Origin: Paenibacillus silvisoli
GTDB lineage: Bacteria > Bacillota > Bacilli > Paenibacillales > Paenibacillaceae
Length of the DNA stretch: 64,000 bases
Assembly: GCF_030866765.1 (NCBI RefSeq)
Contig: NZ_CP133017.1
Span: 1,393,001-1,457,000 of the forward strand
Direction of reading: 5' to 3'
Shown here: piece by piece, positions 1 to 7,183 of the stretch
How the letters are laid out: each line of letters starts with the position of its first letter
Position numbering within the stretch: the stretch's first letter is position 1
Notes under the pieces: model-generated
What the model saw: only the letters and a program-made list of their open reading frames with translations
What the model was told of the DNA's origin: nothing
Database searches by the model: none
Translations under genes and position numbers: made by a program

Positions 1-408
1 GTCTTCCTCGCTCGGGGAGATGAAGGCCGCCAGCACGATCAGGCCGGCATCCGCGAATAATTTCGATAGTTCGCCGATACGGCGGATGTTTTCCTTGCGG
101 TCGTCATTCGAGAAGCCGAGATCGCGATTGAGCCCATGCCGGATATTGTCTCCGTCCAACACGTACGCTGCCATCCCCCTTGCGAACAACTCCTTCTCCA
201 ACGCGAATGCCAGCGTTGATTTGCCGGAGCCCGACAGCCCCGTTAACCATAGCGTAAAGCTTCGATGACGATTCCTTCTCTGCCGGTCGTCCCTGGTAAT
301 ATTGGATGCGTGCCATGTAATGTTGCCGCTCTTGCGATCCAGTTCGATCTCTCCTTCTCTATCATGCCGTCTATTCTTTTTAACATCGGGGAAACCCGAA
401 TGAATCAT
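1..408 (-). CDS. cysC: Adenylyl-sulfate kinase, N-terminal part (runs off the window)
   Basis: Phosphorylates adenosine 5'-phosphosulfate to PAPS in sulfate assimilation (cytoplasm). The 136 visible codons read [13 protein letters not shown] near residue 31, the P-loop GLSGSGKST at about 57-65, then [17 protein letters not shown] and [16 protein letters not shown], which are diagnostic blocks of CysC. The family is about 200 residues, so roughly the last third lies outside the window. The start is the ATG at 408, the first in-frame ATG. No strong ribosome binding site is visible there, so an internal start is possible. The gene diverges from the acetyltransferase at 499, and the 90-bp gap must hold both promoters. 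Recognition is firm and the start is moderate. Confidence 0.86.
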   Translation of the reverse strand, partial: MIHSGFPDVKKNRRHDREGEIELDRKSGNITWHASNITRDDRQRRNRHRSFTLWLTGLSGSGKSTLAFALEKELFARGMAAYVLDGDNIRHGLNRDLGFSNDDRKENIRRIGELSKLFADAGLIVLAAFISPSEED

Positions 409-498
409 CAAGCTGTGCGATCTGCCGGCATTTCGGGTATGATAGAAGCTATAATGCGATACCTTACAACACAGATAATGAGTTTGGGAGTGGAGAAG

Positions 499-960
499 AT
501 GGAAATTAGAGTCGACGATTTGACCGGAGCGAAAATCATTGGCTTGATTCAAGAGCATCTGCACGGCATGAACGAGCATACGCCGCCGGAAAGCGTGCAC
601 GCGCTGAACCTGGACGGCTTGAAGCATCCGGACGTGACGTTCTGGAGCGTCTGGGAGCAGGACGAACTGCTCGGCATGGGGGCGATGAAGGAGCTGGACA
701 AGACGCACGGCGAAATCAAGTCGATGCGCACGTCCGCGGCTCATTTGCGAAAAGGCGTCGGCAGAGTGATGCTCGAGCACATTATCGCGACGGCCAAAGA
801 ACGCGGCTATACGCGGCTTAGCTTGGAGACGGGCGCGGAGTCGATGCCGTCCTTCGATGCCGCTCGCAAGCTCTACGAGCAGCTGGGCTTCAGCTACTGC
901 GGACCGTTCGCCGATTATGCCGAGGACCCGTACAGCGCGTTCATGACGAAAGAGCTGTAA
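499..960 (+). CDS. GNAT family N-acetyltransferase (153 aa)
   Basis: A single GNAT domain that transfers acetyl from acetyl-CoA to an unknown small-molecule or protein amine in the cytoplasm. The acetyl-CoA loop is seen as RKGVGR at about residues 84-89, followed by the typical SLETGAE strand and the [10 protein letters not shown] helix. The length is normal for a stand-alone GNAT. The ATG at 499 is chosen because GGAGTGGAG lies directly before it. The reading frame stays open upstream to 265, but that stretch overlaps cysC on the other strand. The sequence resembles the YsnE/PhnO-like group of Bacillota, whose substrates are mostly not known. The family call is firm and the substrate is unknown. 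Confidence 0.85.
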   Translation: MEIRVDDLTGAKIIGLIQEHLHGMNEHTPPESVHALNLDGLKHPDVTFWSVWEQDELLGMGAMKELDKTHGEIKSMRTSAAHLRKGVGRVMLEHIIATAKERGYTRLSLETGAESMPSFDAARKLYEQLGFSYCGPFADYAEDPYSAFMTKEL

Positions 961-973
961 AGCGGCGCCGGCG

Positions 974-1684
974 CTAGCTGCGCTTGCGCAGGAACGGCAG
1001 GTACATGATCGTGAAGATCGCGAGGGCGATGAGCTCCTCCACAATGAGGTAAACCGGATACGGCCCCAGCACATCCAGCAGCGAAGCCGTCTCCGGCTTA
1101 TGCCTCAGAAACATATAATTGGCGTCCAGCCAAATATCCACCCCGCCTACGACTACGACGAGAATGTTCAGGAAGATCATCGTAATGCCGATCGATTTCC
1201 ACGTCGGCCGGTACTGCTCGATCCAGGTCATGTAGAAGGCTGAGAGAATGATCGCGATATGCACGATAAAGAAGTGGAAGAAGCGGAAATGCGGGAACGA
1301 GAACGCGAGATCCGGCGTAAACATCGCCTGCAGCGAGCCGCCGATGCCCGCGAAGAAAACGATCTGATACAGCAGGCGGCTTCGGGTAAGCAGCATGACG
1401 ACCGCCAGCAGCTGCGTGATGCTGCAGAGCTCGAGCGGCAGCGTGTATTGCGGATCCCACAGCCCTTCGGCCACGTACCACGCATAAAGCGTCGCTTCCG
1501 GTACAGCCAGGCAGAGGAGCAGCGCGATGCGGATAAAAGCTTTGGTGCGAGCGTTCGCGCCGATTGCGCCTCGGAAACGAAACATGGCGACGGCCAGTAC
1601 GAGCATCGCGGCGAGCACGATGAAATGCGAGGTCGTATAAGCGATGAAGGACTCTTCGGCTTTCGAAGAAAAGAAGGTATCCAT
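974..1684 (-). CDS. YwaF-like integral membrane protein (TIGR02206 type)
   Basis: A 236-residue hydrophobic protein with about six to seven membrane segments, for example near residues 18-38, 50-68, 88-102, 105-120, 135-150, 165-185 and 212-230. The pattern, with LPLELCSI in the middle and a [13 protein letters not shown] segment, fits the TIGR02206/YwaF family of uncharacterised bacterial membrane proteins. No catalytic motif is evident. It is convergent with the acetyltransferase (14-bp gap) and divergent from the VOC gene, so it is probably a single-gene transcript. The function is unknown; the family assignment is from memory of the sequence pattern. Confidence 0.8.
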   Translation of the reverse strand: MDTFFSSKAEESFIAYTTSHFIVLAAMLVLAVAMFRFRGAIGANARTKAFIRIALLLCLAVPEATLYAWYVAEGLWDPQYTLPLELCSITQLLAVVMLLTRSRLLYQIVFFAGIGGSLQAMFTPDLAFSFPHFRFFHFFIVHIAIILSAFYMTWIEQYRPTWKSIGITMIFLNILVVVVGGVDIWLDANYMFLRHKPETASLLDVLGPYPVYLIVEELIALAIFTIMYLPFLRKRS

Positions 1685-1789
1685 GTGATCGATCTCCCCG
1701 TTCGTGAGGCTTGATTGTCAGGTTTTGCTTTGCAGAATGGTATTCGCGATGCTGGAGAGAAATTCCTTTTTGAGGAGGAGGGCCGCGTC

Positions 1790-2308
1790 ATGCAGGAGCT
1801 TGTGGGACAATGCCGGAAGTGCGGGAAGCCCGTATACTGCAGGGATGGATTTTTGGATGGCGTTGTGCATGAGGATGGGGCTTTGATCTGTTTTGATTGT
1901 TTGGGCGACAAGGACGACGAAAAGGAGCAACCGACGATGGCGATCCAATTGAAAAGCACCTATTTAACGATTCCTGTAAGCGATTTCGAGCGGTCGGCGC
2001 AGTGGTATGGCGAGCATCTGGGGTTTCAAGTGACGAACCGCGATCCGTTCTACTGGGAGCTGGTCAACGAATCGGGCATCCGTGTTCTATTCCAGCAAAA
2101 TGAGCACAAGCTCCATTCGCATTTCGTCTACCCCGACGGCGCGCTGCAGTCCTCGTACGGATTCATGGTGGAGGACGCCGAGGCGGCCTATGCCTATTTC
2201 AAGGAGCGGGACGTACAGGTCGGGCCGTTCTTTGAATATCAGGGAAAATCGTTCTCGTTCTATGATCCGGACGGCAACTTCATCGAGGTTTGGAGCGTGC
2301 AAAAATGA
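1790..2308 (+). CDS. Zinc-knuckle plus VOC (glyoxalase-fold) protein
   Basis: A 172-residue protein with two parts. Residues 1-48 carry five cysteines (C8, C11, C17, C34, C37) in a CxxC...CxxC layout that looks like a small zinc ribbon. Residues 51-172 form a VOC domain with YLTIPVSDFERSAQWYGEHLGFQ at the start and FYDPDGNFIEVW at the end, the glutamate of the latter being the usual metal ligand. VOC proteins act as lyases, dioxygenases or antibiotic-binding proteins, and the specific role cannot be read here. AGGAGGAGG at about 1773-1781 supports the ATG at 1790. The stop overlaps the next gene's start (ATGA), so the two are translationally coupled. Confidence 0.78.
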   Translation: MQELVGQCRKCGKPVYCRDGFLDGVVHEDGALICFDCLGDKDDEKEQPTMAIQLKSTYLTIPVSDFERSAQWYGEHLGFQVTNRDPFYWELVNESGIRVLFQQNEHKLHSHFVYPDGALQSSYGFMVEDAEAAYAYFKERDVQVGPFFEYQGKSFSFYDPDGNFIEVWSVQK

Positions 2309-3531
2309 AGCCGGTCCAAGCGAGTAAACGCGCGCTCCGGCGGTTTCTGCTGGAGACGCAGTCGCTGCTGGAGCCGCTGGCGGAGAACGCGGACAGTTCG
2401 GAAACGATGCGCGATCGGGTCATGAACATGCTCCTTCGGCTGGAGTGCGTGCAGATCGATCCGGTTGCGGCGGTCCGGCCGAATCAGCATTTGGCGCTGT
2501 CCGCGCGCATTGCCGGATACGAGCCCGGGATGCTGGAGGAGCTGCTGCGCGGCGGCGAGGTGTTCGAATATGTGGCGAATGCGGCCTGCATCATTCCGAT
2601 GGCGGATTATCCGATCTTCGAACCGACTCGGAGACGGTATCGGGAGCGGTTGGAGCCTGCCATTGAGGAGATCCGGCCGGTAGCCGAGCAGGTGCTGGAA
2701 AGGCTGGAGCGCGAAGGGCCGCTGCCGGCAAAAGCGTTCGATTCCGAGGAGCGGGTGCACGGGTACTGGGACAACGTGAACGCGAAGACGAAGGCGACGT
2801 CGCATGCGCTGAATTTGCTGATGGATGCGTCGCATATTCGAATCGTAGGCAGAGAGGGCAATCAGCGGCTGTTCGCCGTTACGGAGCGAAGCGTTCCTGC
2901 GGAGCTTCTCCGCGAGGCAGAGCAAATCGGGACTAGCGAGGCGCTGGACGCGATGATGGTCAAATATTTTCGCGCGTACCGGGTATTCGAGCCGAGCGAT
3001 CCGCGGCTTGGCTGGCAGAAGCTGACCGCGCAGGAGCGCAGGGAAACGATGGAGCGCCACATGGCGGCAGGCTTGATCGTGCCGGTCGAGGTGGAAGGCT
3101 TGTCGAAGCCTTATTATATGTTGACCTCGGATGTGGAGCGGCTTGCCGCGCATGAGCGGGAAGCGGAGGCGGCTGAGGCGGCTGCTCTTGCGCCTGTTCG
3201 CTTTCTTCCACCGCTGGACAACCTGCTGTGGAGCCGCAAGCGGCTGACGGATCTGTTCGCGTTCGAGTATACATGGGAAATTTACACGCCTGCCGTCAAA
3301 CGGAAATTCGGCTATTATGCGATGCCTATTTTGGCCGGCGACCGGTTGATCGGCCGCATGGACCCGCGCCTGGACAAAAAGCAGGGGCGTTTGGCGGTGG
3401 AGCTGCTGCAGATCGATACGGACATCGACTATGACGATGCGCTTCAGGATCGCGTGCATCGGGGGCTTGAGGCGTTTGCCCGGGCAAACGGGGCGACGGA
3501 GGTTTCAATCGTGCAATTTCGGTATCGCTAG
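2305..3531 (+). CDS. Winged-helix DNA-binding protein of the YcaQ/AlkX family (HTH_42)
   Basis: A 408-residue member of the family that includes E. coli YcaQ (AlkX), a DNA glycosylase that unhooks interstrand crosslinks and alkylated bases. The family's Q-x-D catalytic motif is visible as QID at residues 50-52, followed by the conserved AAVRPNQHLAL stretch. Late blocks such as FLPPLDNLLWSRKRL and RMDPRLDKKQGRL are typical of the family. The start at 2305 overlaps the VOC stop. A TTG five codons upstream is also in frame. The two genes are therefore coupled, and a shared role in handling toxic electrophiles is a plausible inference but not shown. Confidence 0.78.
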   Translation: MKPVQASKRALRRFLLETQSLLEPLAENADSSETMRDRVMNMLLRLECVQIDPVAAVRPNQHLALSARIAGYEPGMLEELLRGGEVFEYVANAACIIPMADYPIFEPTRRRYRERLEPAIEEIRPVAEQVLERLEREGPLPAKAFDSEERVHGYWDNVNAKTKATSHALNLLMDASHIRIVGREGNQRLFAVTERSVPAELLREAEQIGTSEALDAMMVKYFRAYRVFEPSDPRLGWQKLTAQERRETMERHMAAGLIVPVEVEGLSKPYYMLTSDVERLAAHEREAEAAEAAALAPVRFLPPLDNLLWSRKRLTDLFAFEYTWEIYTPAVKRKFGYYAMPILAGDRLIGRMDPRLDKKQGRLAVELLQIDTDIDYDDALQDRVHRGLEAFARANGATEVSIVQFRYR

Positions 3532-3568
3532 CTTCGTTTAAGTCGCCGCTCATAGGAGGTGTCCTGTC

Positions 3569-4342
3569 GTGATTAAGCTGCATACATGCTATGCGAAAGA
3601 TTTTCATGGCAAGTGGGAGATGGGCAGGAGCGTGACGCAATATCACATCTTGCTTGTCGTAACGAAGGGAAAAATCATCTATTGGGTCGACGACGATTCC
3701 GTGCTGCTGCAGAAGGGGGACGTCCTCTTCATGCCGGCCGGGACGGTGCGTGGCGGCACGTCGTTAGAGGAGCATCAGCGGTATGCGACGCATTTTACGC
3801 TAGAGGAGAGCGACCGGCTGCTCCTGCCGCTTCTCTCGGAGAACCGCTACTGCAAAACGGCGATCAGCGGGTTCGACTATTTCAAGCAGCGGTTCATGCT
3901 GCTGAAGCATCATTTTTTGATGAAGGGGCCGTATTCGGATACGGCTTGCTTCGCGATTTTGCTCGAGCTGCTGGGGATTATCAACTATGAGCGGGACAAG
4001 TGGAAGCTGCCGGCAAAGAAGCTCGAAATGGCGGAGGATATAAAACGCTATCTGCTGGAGCATTACAAGGAGTCGGTCACGCTCGATGATTTGGCCAGCC
4101 TGACTGGCAGAACGCCGAACCATGCCTCCCATGTATTCAAATCGGTGACGGGGGTGTCGCCGATTGAGTACCTTCATCACGTGCGGATCACGAAGGCGAA
4201 GGAGCTCATGTTCGATAAAATGATGACAATAAGCGACATCGCGGAGGAGACGGGCTTTTGCGATCAGGCTTATTTTAACCGGGTGTTCCGGAAGGTGACG
4301 GGCTGCTCGCCCTCGGCGTTCATGAAGGGCAGAACGGATTGA
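3569..4342 (+). CDS. AraC family transcriptional regulator (cupin N-terminal)
   Basis: A 257-residue regulator. The first 130 residues form a cupin-like sensing domain (WVDDDSVLLQKGDVLFMPAGT), and the last 100 carry two AraC helix-turn-helix units: LDDLASLTGRTPNHASHVFKS, then ISDIAEETGFCDQAYFNRVFRK. The GTG start at 3569 follows AGGAGGT with eight-base spacing. The gene lies 150 bp ahead of a PhyH-type dioxygenase on the same strand, the same order as the pair at 34.0-35.8 kb. It probably controls that neighbour. The inducer is unknown. Confidence 0.85.
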   Translation: MIKLHTCYAKDFHGKWEMGRSVTQYHILLVVTKGKIIYWVDDDSVLLQKGDVLFMPAGTVRGGTSLEEHQRYATHFTLEESDRLLLPLLSENRYCKTAISGFDYFKQRFMLLKHHFLMKGPYSDTACFAILLELLGIINYERDKWKLPAKKLEMAEDIKRYLLEHYKESVTLDDLASLTGRTPNHASHVFKSVTGVSPIEYLHHVRITKAKELMFDKMMTISDIAEETGFCDQAYFNRVFRKVTGCSPSAFMKGRTD

Positions 4343-4492
4343 CCGGAACGCGGGTCGGTGCGGAGGCTTGTGGCAGCGCTGTCATGAAAATCGTTGAATC
4401 GTACAAAAGATACTGGGATCGTTACTCGTATGAACCTCCCAAACCTTCTATGATAAAGACAGGTTTGAGCACGAACAACGGAGGGGATATCG

Positions 4493-5326
4493 GTGAATCC
4501 ATCATGCTTGCAATACGCGCTGACGGACGAAGAACGCCGCCAGTTTAACGAGCAGGGCTATTTGATCTTGGAAAACGCGCTGTCGCCGGAGCAGATTGCC
4601 CGGCTTACGACGTCGTTCGACCGTATTTACGAAGGCAAGCTGGACGAGGGGCATGACGCTAAGACAGCGTTGTTTTATCCGAACTTTATTCCCGACGACG
4701 AGGCCTTCCTCAATTTGGTCGACTATGAGAAGGTGCTGCCGAAAGTATGGGGACTGCTTGGCTGGAACATTTATTTGTACCATGCGCATATGATTTCGAC
4801 GCCGCCGAATGGGAAAGCGAAGGACGATGCGACGTTCGGCTGGCACCAAGACAGCGGACGGGTTAACTGGGAGATGGAGTCGCATCCTCGGCCGCGCTTG
4901 TCGCTGAAAGTGGCGTATTTCCTCTCCGATGTGTCGGAGCCGGATCGGGGCAACTTCTGGATCGTGCCCGGCAGCCATCTGAAGGACAACCTGCCTATGC
5001 CGGAGGATCGTCTAGGTCAGCCGGAAGGCGCGATCCCGGTATGCGTGAAGCCGGGCACCGCGGTCTTCTTCGACCGCAGGCTTTGGCATGCGGGAACGCC
5101 GAACTGGTCCGACCTGACGCGGAAGGTGCTGTTCTACGGCTACGGTTACCGCTGGATCCGTACGAAGGACGACATGACGGTACAGCATTTGTGGGAAAGC
5201 TCCGACCCGATCCGCCGGCAGCTGCTCGGCGCGGGCGTCAATTGCAATGGCTATTACAGCCCGACGGATGCGGACGTGCCGCTTCGCGTATGGCTGAAGG
5301 AGCACCAGCCGGAGCTGGTGCGCTAG
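4493..5326 (+). CDS. Phytanoyl-CoA dioxygenase (PhyH) family protein
   Basis: A 277-residue Fe(II)/2-oxoglutarate-dependent hydroxylase-like protein. The metal triad is visible: H118-x-D120 in FGWHQDSG and the distal H199 in RLWHAGTP. R210 is placed to bind 2-oxoglutarate. Such bacterial enzymes hydroxylate varied small molecules or lipids, and the substrate cannot be inferred. GTG at 4493 is preceded by GGAGGGG. It follows the AraC gene and ends at a strong terminator at 5345. Three PhyH-family genes lie in this window and their sequences differ clearly from one another. Confidence 0.85.
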   Translation: MNPSCLQYALTDEERRQFNEQGYLILENALSPEQIARLTTSFDRIYEGKLDEGHDAKTALFYPNFIPDDEAFLNLVDYEKVLPKVWGLLGWNIYLYHAHMISTPPNGKAKDDATFGWHQDSGRVNWEMESHPRPRLSLKVAYFLSDVSEPDRGNFWIVPGSHLKDNLPMPEDRLGQPEGAIPVCVKPGTAVFFDRRLWHAGTPNWSDLTRKVLFYGYGYRWIRTKDDMTVQHLWESSDPIRRQLLGAGVNCNGYYSPTDADVPLRVWLKEHQPELVR

Positions 5327-5344
5327 CGCGCGCGACAAGCGGGT

Positions 5345-5379
5345 GGCGTCACAGATTTCATATCTGTGACGCCTTTTTT
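5345..5379 (+). terminator. Rho-independent terminator after the dioxygenase
   Basis: A perfect 12-bp stem GGCGTCACAGAT (5345-5356) pairs with 5362-5373 around a TTCAT loop and is followed by six T residues. It closes the AraC-PhyH transcription unit. Confidence 0.92.
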
Positions 5380-5400
5380 CGTTTTATATGGGATCTAGAA

Positions 5401-5426
5401 TCTAACGGACATCCGTGTCCGTTAGA
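5401..5426. repeat. Perfect palindrome with TCTAACGGACA arms
   Basis: Two 11-base arms (TCTAACGGACA and its complement) flank a TCCG loop just beyond the terminator. There is no T-tract, so it is not a normal terminator. A third copy of the arm (GTCCGTTAG) lies at about 5966. The CTAACGG core is shared with the four-arm elements near 23.3, 27.6 and 40.3 kb, so it may be a relic of that family. Confidence 0.7.
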
Positions 5427-5483
5427 GCCGGATATGCGTGGGGTGAGAGGCAAAGGAACAATCCGGGGAAACGAGTGAGCCAA

Positions 5484-5714
5484 TATGTACGATAAATCGT
5501 ACAAGCAGGCCCTCGTGGCCGCCATTTCGGGGTAATATGTACGAAAAATCGTACAAATGGGTCCTCGGAGCCGGCAGACAGAGCCAATATGTACGAAAAA
5601 TCGTACAAACTGGCCTCCGGAACCTATGGTTCGGGCTAGTATGTATGAAAAATCGTACAAACCGGTCCTCGGAACCGCCAGTTCGGGCTAGTATATACGA
5701 TAAATCATACAAAC
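5484..5714. repeat. Five-unit palindrome array, exact 52-bp pitch (GTACGA type)
   Basis: The 16-base palindrome GTACGAWAAATCGTAC occurs at 5487, 5539, 5591, 5643 and 5695. Every step is exactly 52 bp. The last two copies carry single-base decay. The 36-base intervals are partly conserved (CCTCGGAACC-like core), so these are degenerate tandem units and not CRISPR spacers. A second array with the same palindrome and pitch lies at 33746-33917. The block sits in the gene-free 5327-6100 stretch between two AraC-linked loci. Confidence 0.88.
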
Positions 5715-5770
5715 CACCACGCGGATCCGACCGCGGCGTTTGTAGTGTCGAGGAGGACGGAGAGGACAGA

Positions 5771-5912
5771 GGCGGATGGAGAAGAACGAGAGGTGTGAAG
5801 TTAGTAGGGAGAACAGAGGCGAAACGGGAGGAACGAGAGGTGTGAGTTAGCAGGTAGGACAAGGGCGGATGAAGAGGAACAAGAGGTGTGAGATTAGTAG
5901 GAAGTTCCGAGA
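5771..5912. repeat. Purine-rich minisatellite, three copies of about 46 bp
   Basis: Three tandem units start near 5771, 5818 and 5864. They share GGCGGATG, GAAC, then AGAGGTGTGA and TTAGTAGG. The + strand is almost pure purine across the units. No open frame with coding character crosses it. Together with the 52-bp array it fills most of the 774-bp gap before the AraC gene at 6101. Confidence 0.7.
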
Positions 5913-6057
5913 AACTCAGGTTAGGACCGGAGAAGGGACGAGGTGAGACGGGACGCTCATATTCGTCCGTTAGGTCTGTTTATGTCGAAACATACCTTTC
6001 AAAAAATAAGCCCCCGTTGCAGGAACTCGCCGCTGGATGTTGAACACATGTACAAGT

Positions 6058-6071
6058 GGTAAGCGCTTCCA
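6058..6071. promoter_or_regulatory. cre-like (CcpA) operator candidate
   Basis: GGTAAGCGCTTCCA matches the catabolite-responsive consensus TGNAANCGNWWNCA at 13 of 14 positions. It lies 30 bp upstream of the AraC start at 6101, where bound CcpA would block transcription. This is inference from the motif only. Confidence 0.4.
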
Positions 6072-6100
6072 ATTTGGATAACCAATCGGAGGGTGATGGG

Positions 6101-6970
6101 ATGCATATTTATAAGGCAGCGGATTTCATTCACCAAGAAGAACAGATCGCTCTGTTTAAAATCGCCAATCACGCATGCGAGCCCGAGCACACCCACAATT
6201 TTGTCGAGCTGGTTTATATTTTGCACGGTTCGGGCATTCACCAGGTGAATGAACAGAGCTATCGCGTTCGCCGCGGGGATCTGTTATGGATGAACGTCGG
6301 TGACTGCCATTCGTTCCGCGCCGAGCAGGACATGCAGTATATGAACATTTTGATACAAGCGGATTTCTTAAGCGGGCAGCTGGCTGCCGTCGAGCCGGAC
6401 AGGGGCTTCTTCAACGACAGGCTGTTTCAGGAGTTTCAACTAGCGCTGCAGCGCTCCTCCCACCACATTCGCTTTCAGGGCAAGTCGATTCTGGAGCTGG
6501 AAGAGCTGCTGGAATCGATGTACGAGGAATACCGAACGAAGAAAAATGGCTATTGCGCGATGCTGCGCGGCTATACGACGCTGCTGCTGGCCATGTCGTT
6601 TCGGAGAATGCAGGACAGTCTGCAAACGCAGGCGCCCGTCGATATCCACGAAATCGTGCCGAAGCTGCTGTCCTATATCGAGCACCACTATGCGTCCCCC
6701 ATAACGCTGCAGGACTTGGCCAAAGAAAGCTACTATTCGCCGCATTATATCAGCAAAACGTTCAAGGTTTGCTGCGGCTATACGTTTACCGAGTATTTGC
6801 AGGAGGTACGCCTTCGCGAGGCGAAGCGCATGCTGCTCGAGTCGGATGAATGCGTGGGCGCCATCGGCAAGCAGGTCGGCTACCCGGACAAGGCGCAATT
6901 TTACCGGCTGTTCAAGCAGTACTACGGCATCACGCCGCAGCAGCTGCGGGAGCAAGCGATCATAAACTAA
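6101..6970 (+). CDS. AraC family transcriptional regulator (cupin sensor)
   Basis: A 289-residue regulator. The cupin-like N-terminus has HACEPEHTHNFVELVYIL and the VRRGDLLWMNVGDCHSF strand pair. The C-terminal double helix-turn-helix is seen in LQDLAKESYYSPHYISKTFK and IGKQVGYPDKAQFYRLFKQYYG. ATG at 6101 follows GGAGGGTGATGGG. A strong terminator at 6987 ends it. The importer operator starts 213 bp downstream on the same strand, so this gene is the likely local regulator of the importer at 7184-13537, possibly sensing the imported oligosaccharide or peptide. Confidence 0.86.
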   Translation: MHIYKAADFIHQEEQIALFKIANHACEPEHTHNFVELVYILHGSGIHQVNEQSYRVRRGDLLWMNVGDCHSFRAEQDMQYMNILIQADFLSGQLAAVEPDRGFFNDRLFQEFQLALQRSSHHIRFQGKSILELEELLESMYEEYRTKKNGYCAMLRGYTTLLLAMSFRRMQDSLQTQAPVDIHEIVPKLLSYIEHHYASPITLQDLAKESYYSPHYISKTFKVCCGYTFTEYLQEVRLREAKRMLLESDECVGAIGKQVGYPDKAQFYRLFKQYYGITPQQLREQAIIN

Positions 6971-6986
6971 CAAACCGCAACAAACG

Positions 6987-7014
6987 AAAAAAGTCCCGGC
7001 AGGGACTTTTTTTT
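6987..7014 (+). terminator. Rho-independent terminator after the AraC gene
   Basis: Arms AAGTCCC (6991-6997) and GGGACTT (7002-7008) surround a GGCA loop, with A residues before and eight T residues after. Confidence 0.88.
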
Positions 7015-7111
7015 ATGTTAGTGGTGGATTTTGGCCGATTTTGTCACCGGGTAGACGATCTTTACTTGTTTCCGAAAAACCATAAAAAACCAAAAAGTTT
7101 GATTGTATTTT

Positions 7112-7146
7112 GTGGGACTCGGACTTAATAATGATGGTGAGTCCAC
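7112..7146. promoter_or_regulatory. Inverted repeat in the importer operon leader
   Basis: GTGGGACTC at 7112-7120 and GAGTCCAC at 7139-7146 form a nearly perfect inverted repeat 38 bp upstream of the binding-protein start. The AT-rich centre (CTTAATAATG) may include a -10 box. It could be an operator for the upstream AraC protein; that link is inference. Confidence 0.4.
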
Positions 7147-7183
7147 AAACTCAAAAACAAACACAAGTATCGGAGGGTTGTAA

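Noticed and set aside
265..498. N-terminal extension of the GNAT acetyltransferase.
   Set aside because: It would overlap cysC on the opposite strand, and a good ribosome binding site precedes the ATG at 499.
5484..5714. CRISPR array, because short repeats alternate with 36-base intervals.
   Set aside because: The repeat is only 16 bp and itself a palindrome, the intervals of this array are related to each other, and no cas gene is in the window.
5358..5862. Several overlapping frames across the 5.4-5.9 kb repeats, on both strands.
   Set aside because: They follow the tandem units, have no starts with binding sites and are mutually overlapping. The block is repetitive intergenic DNA.
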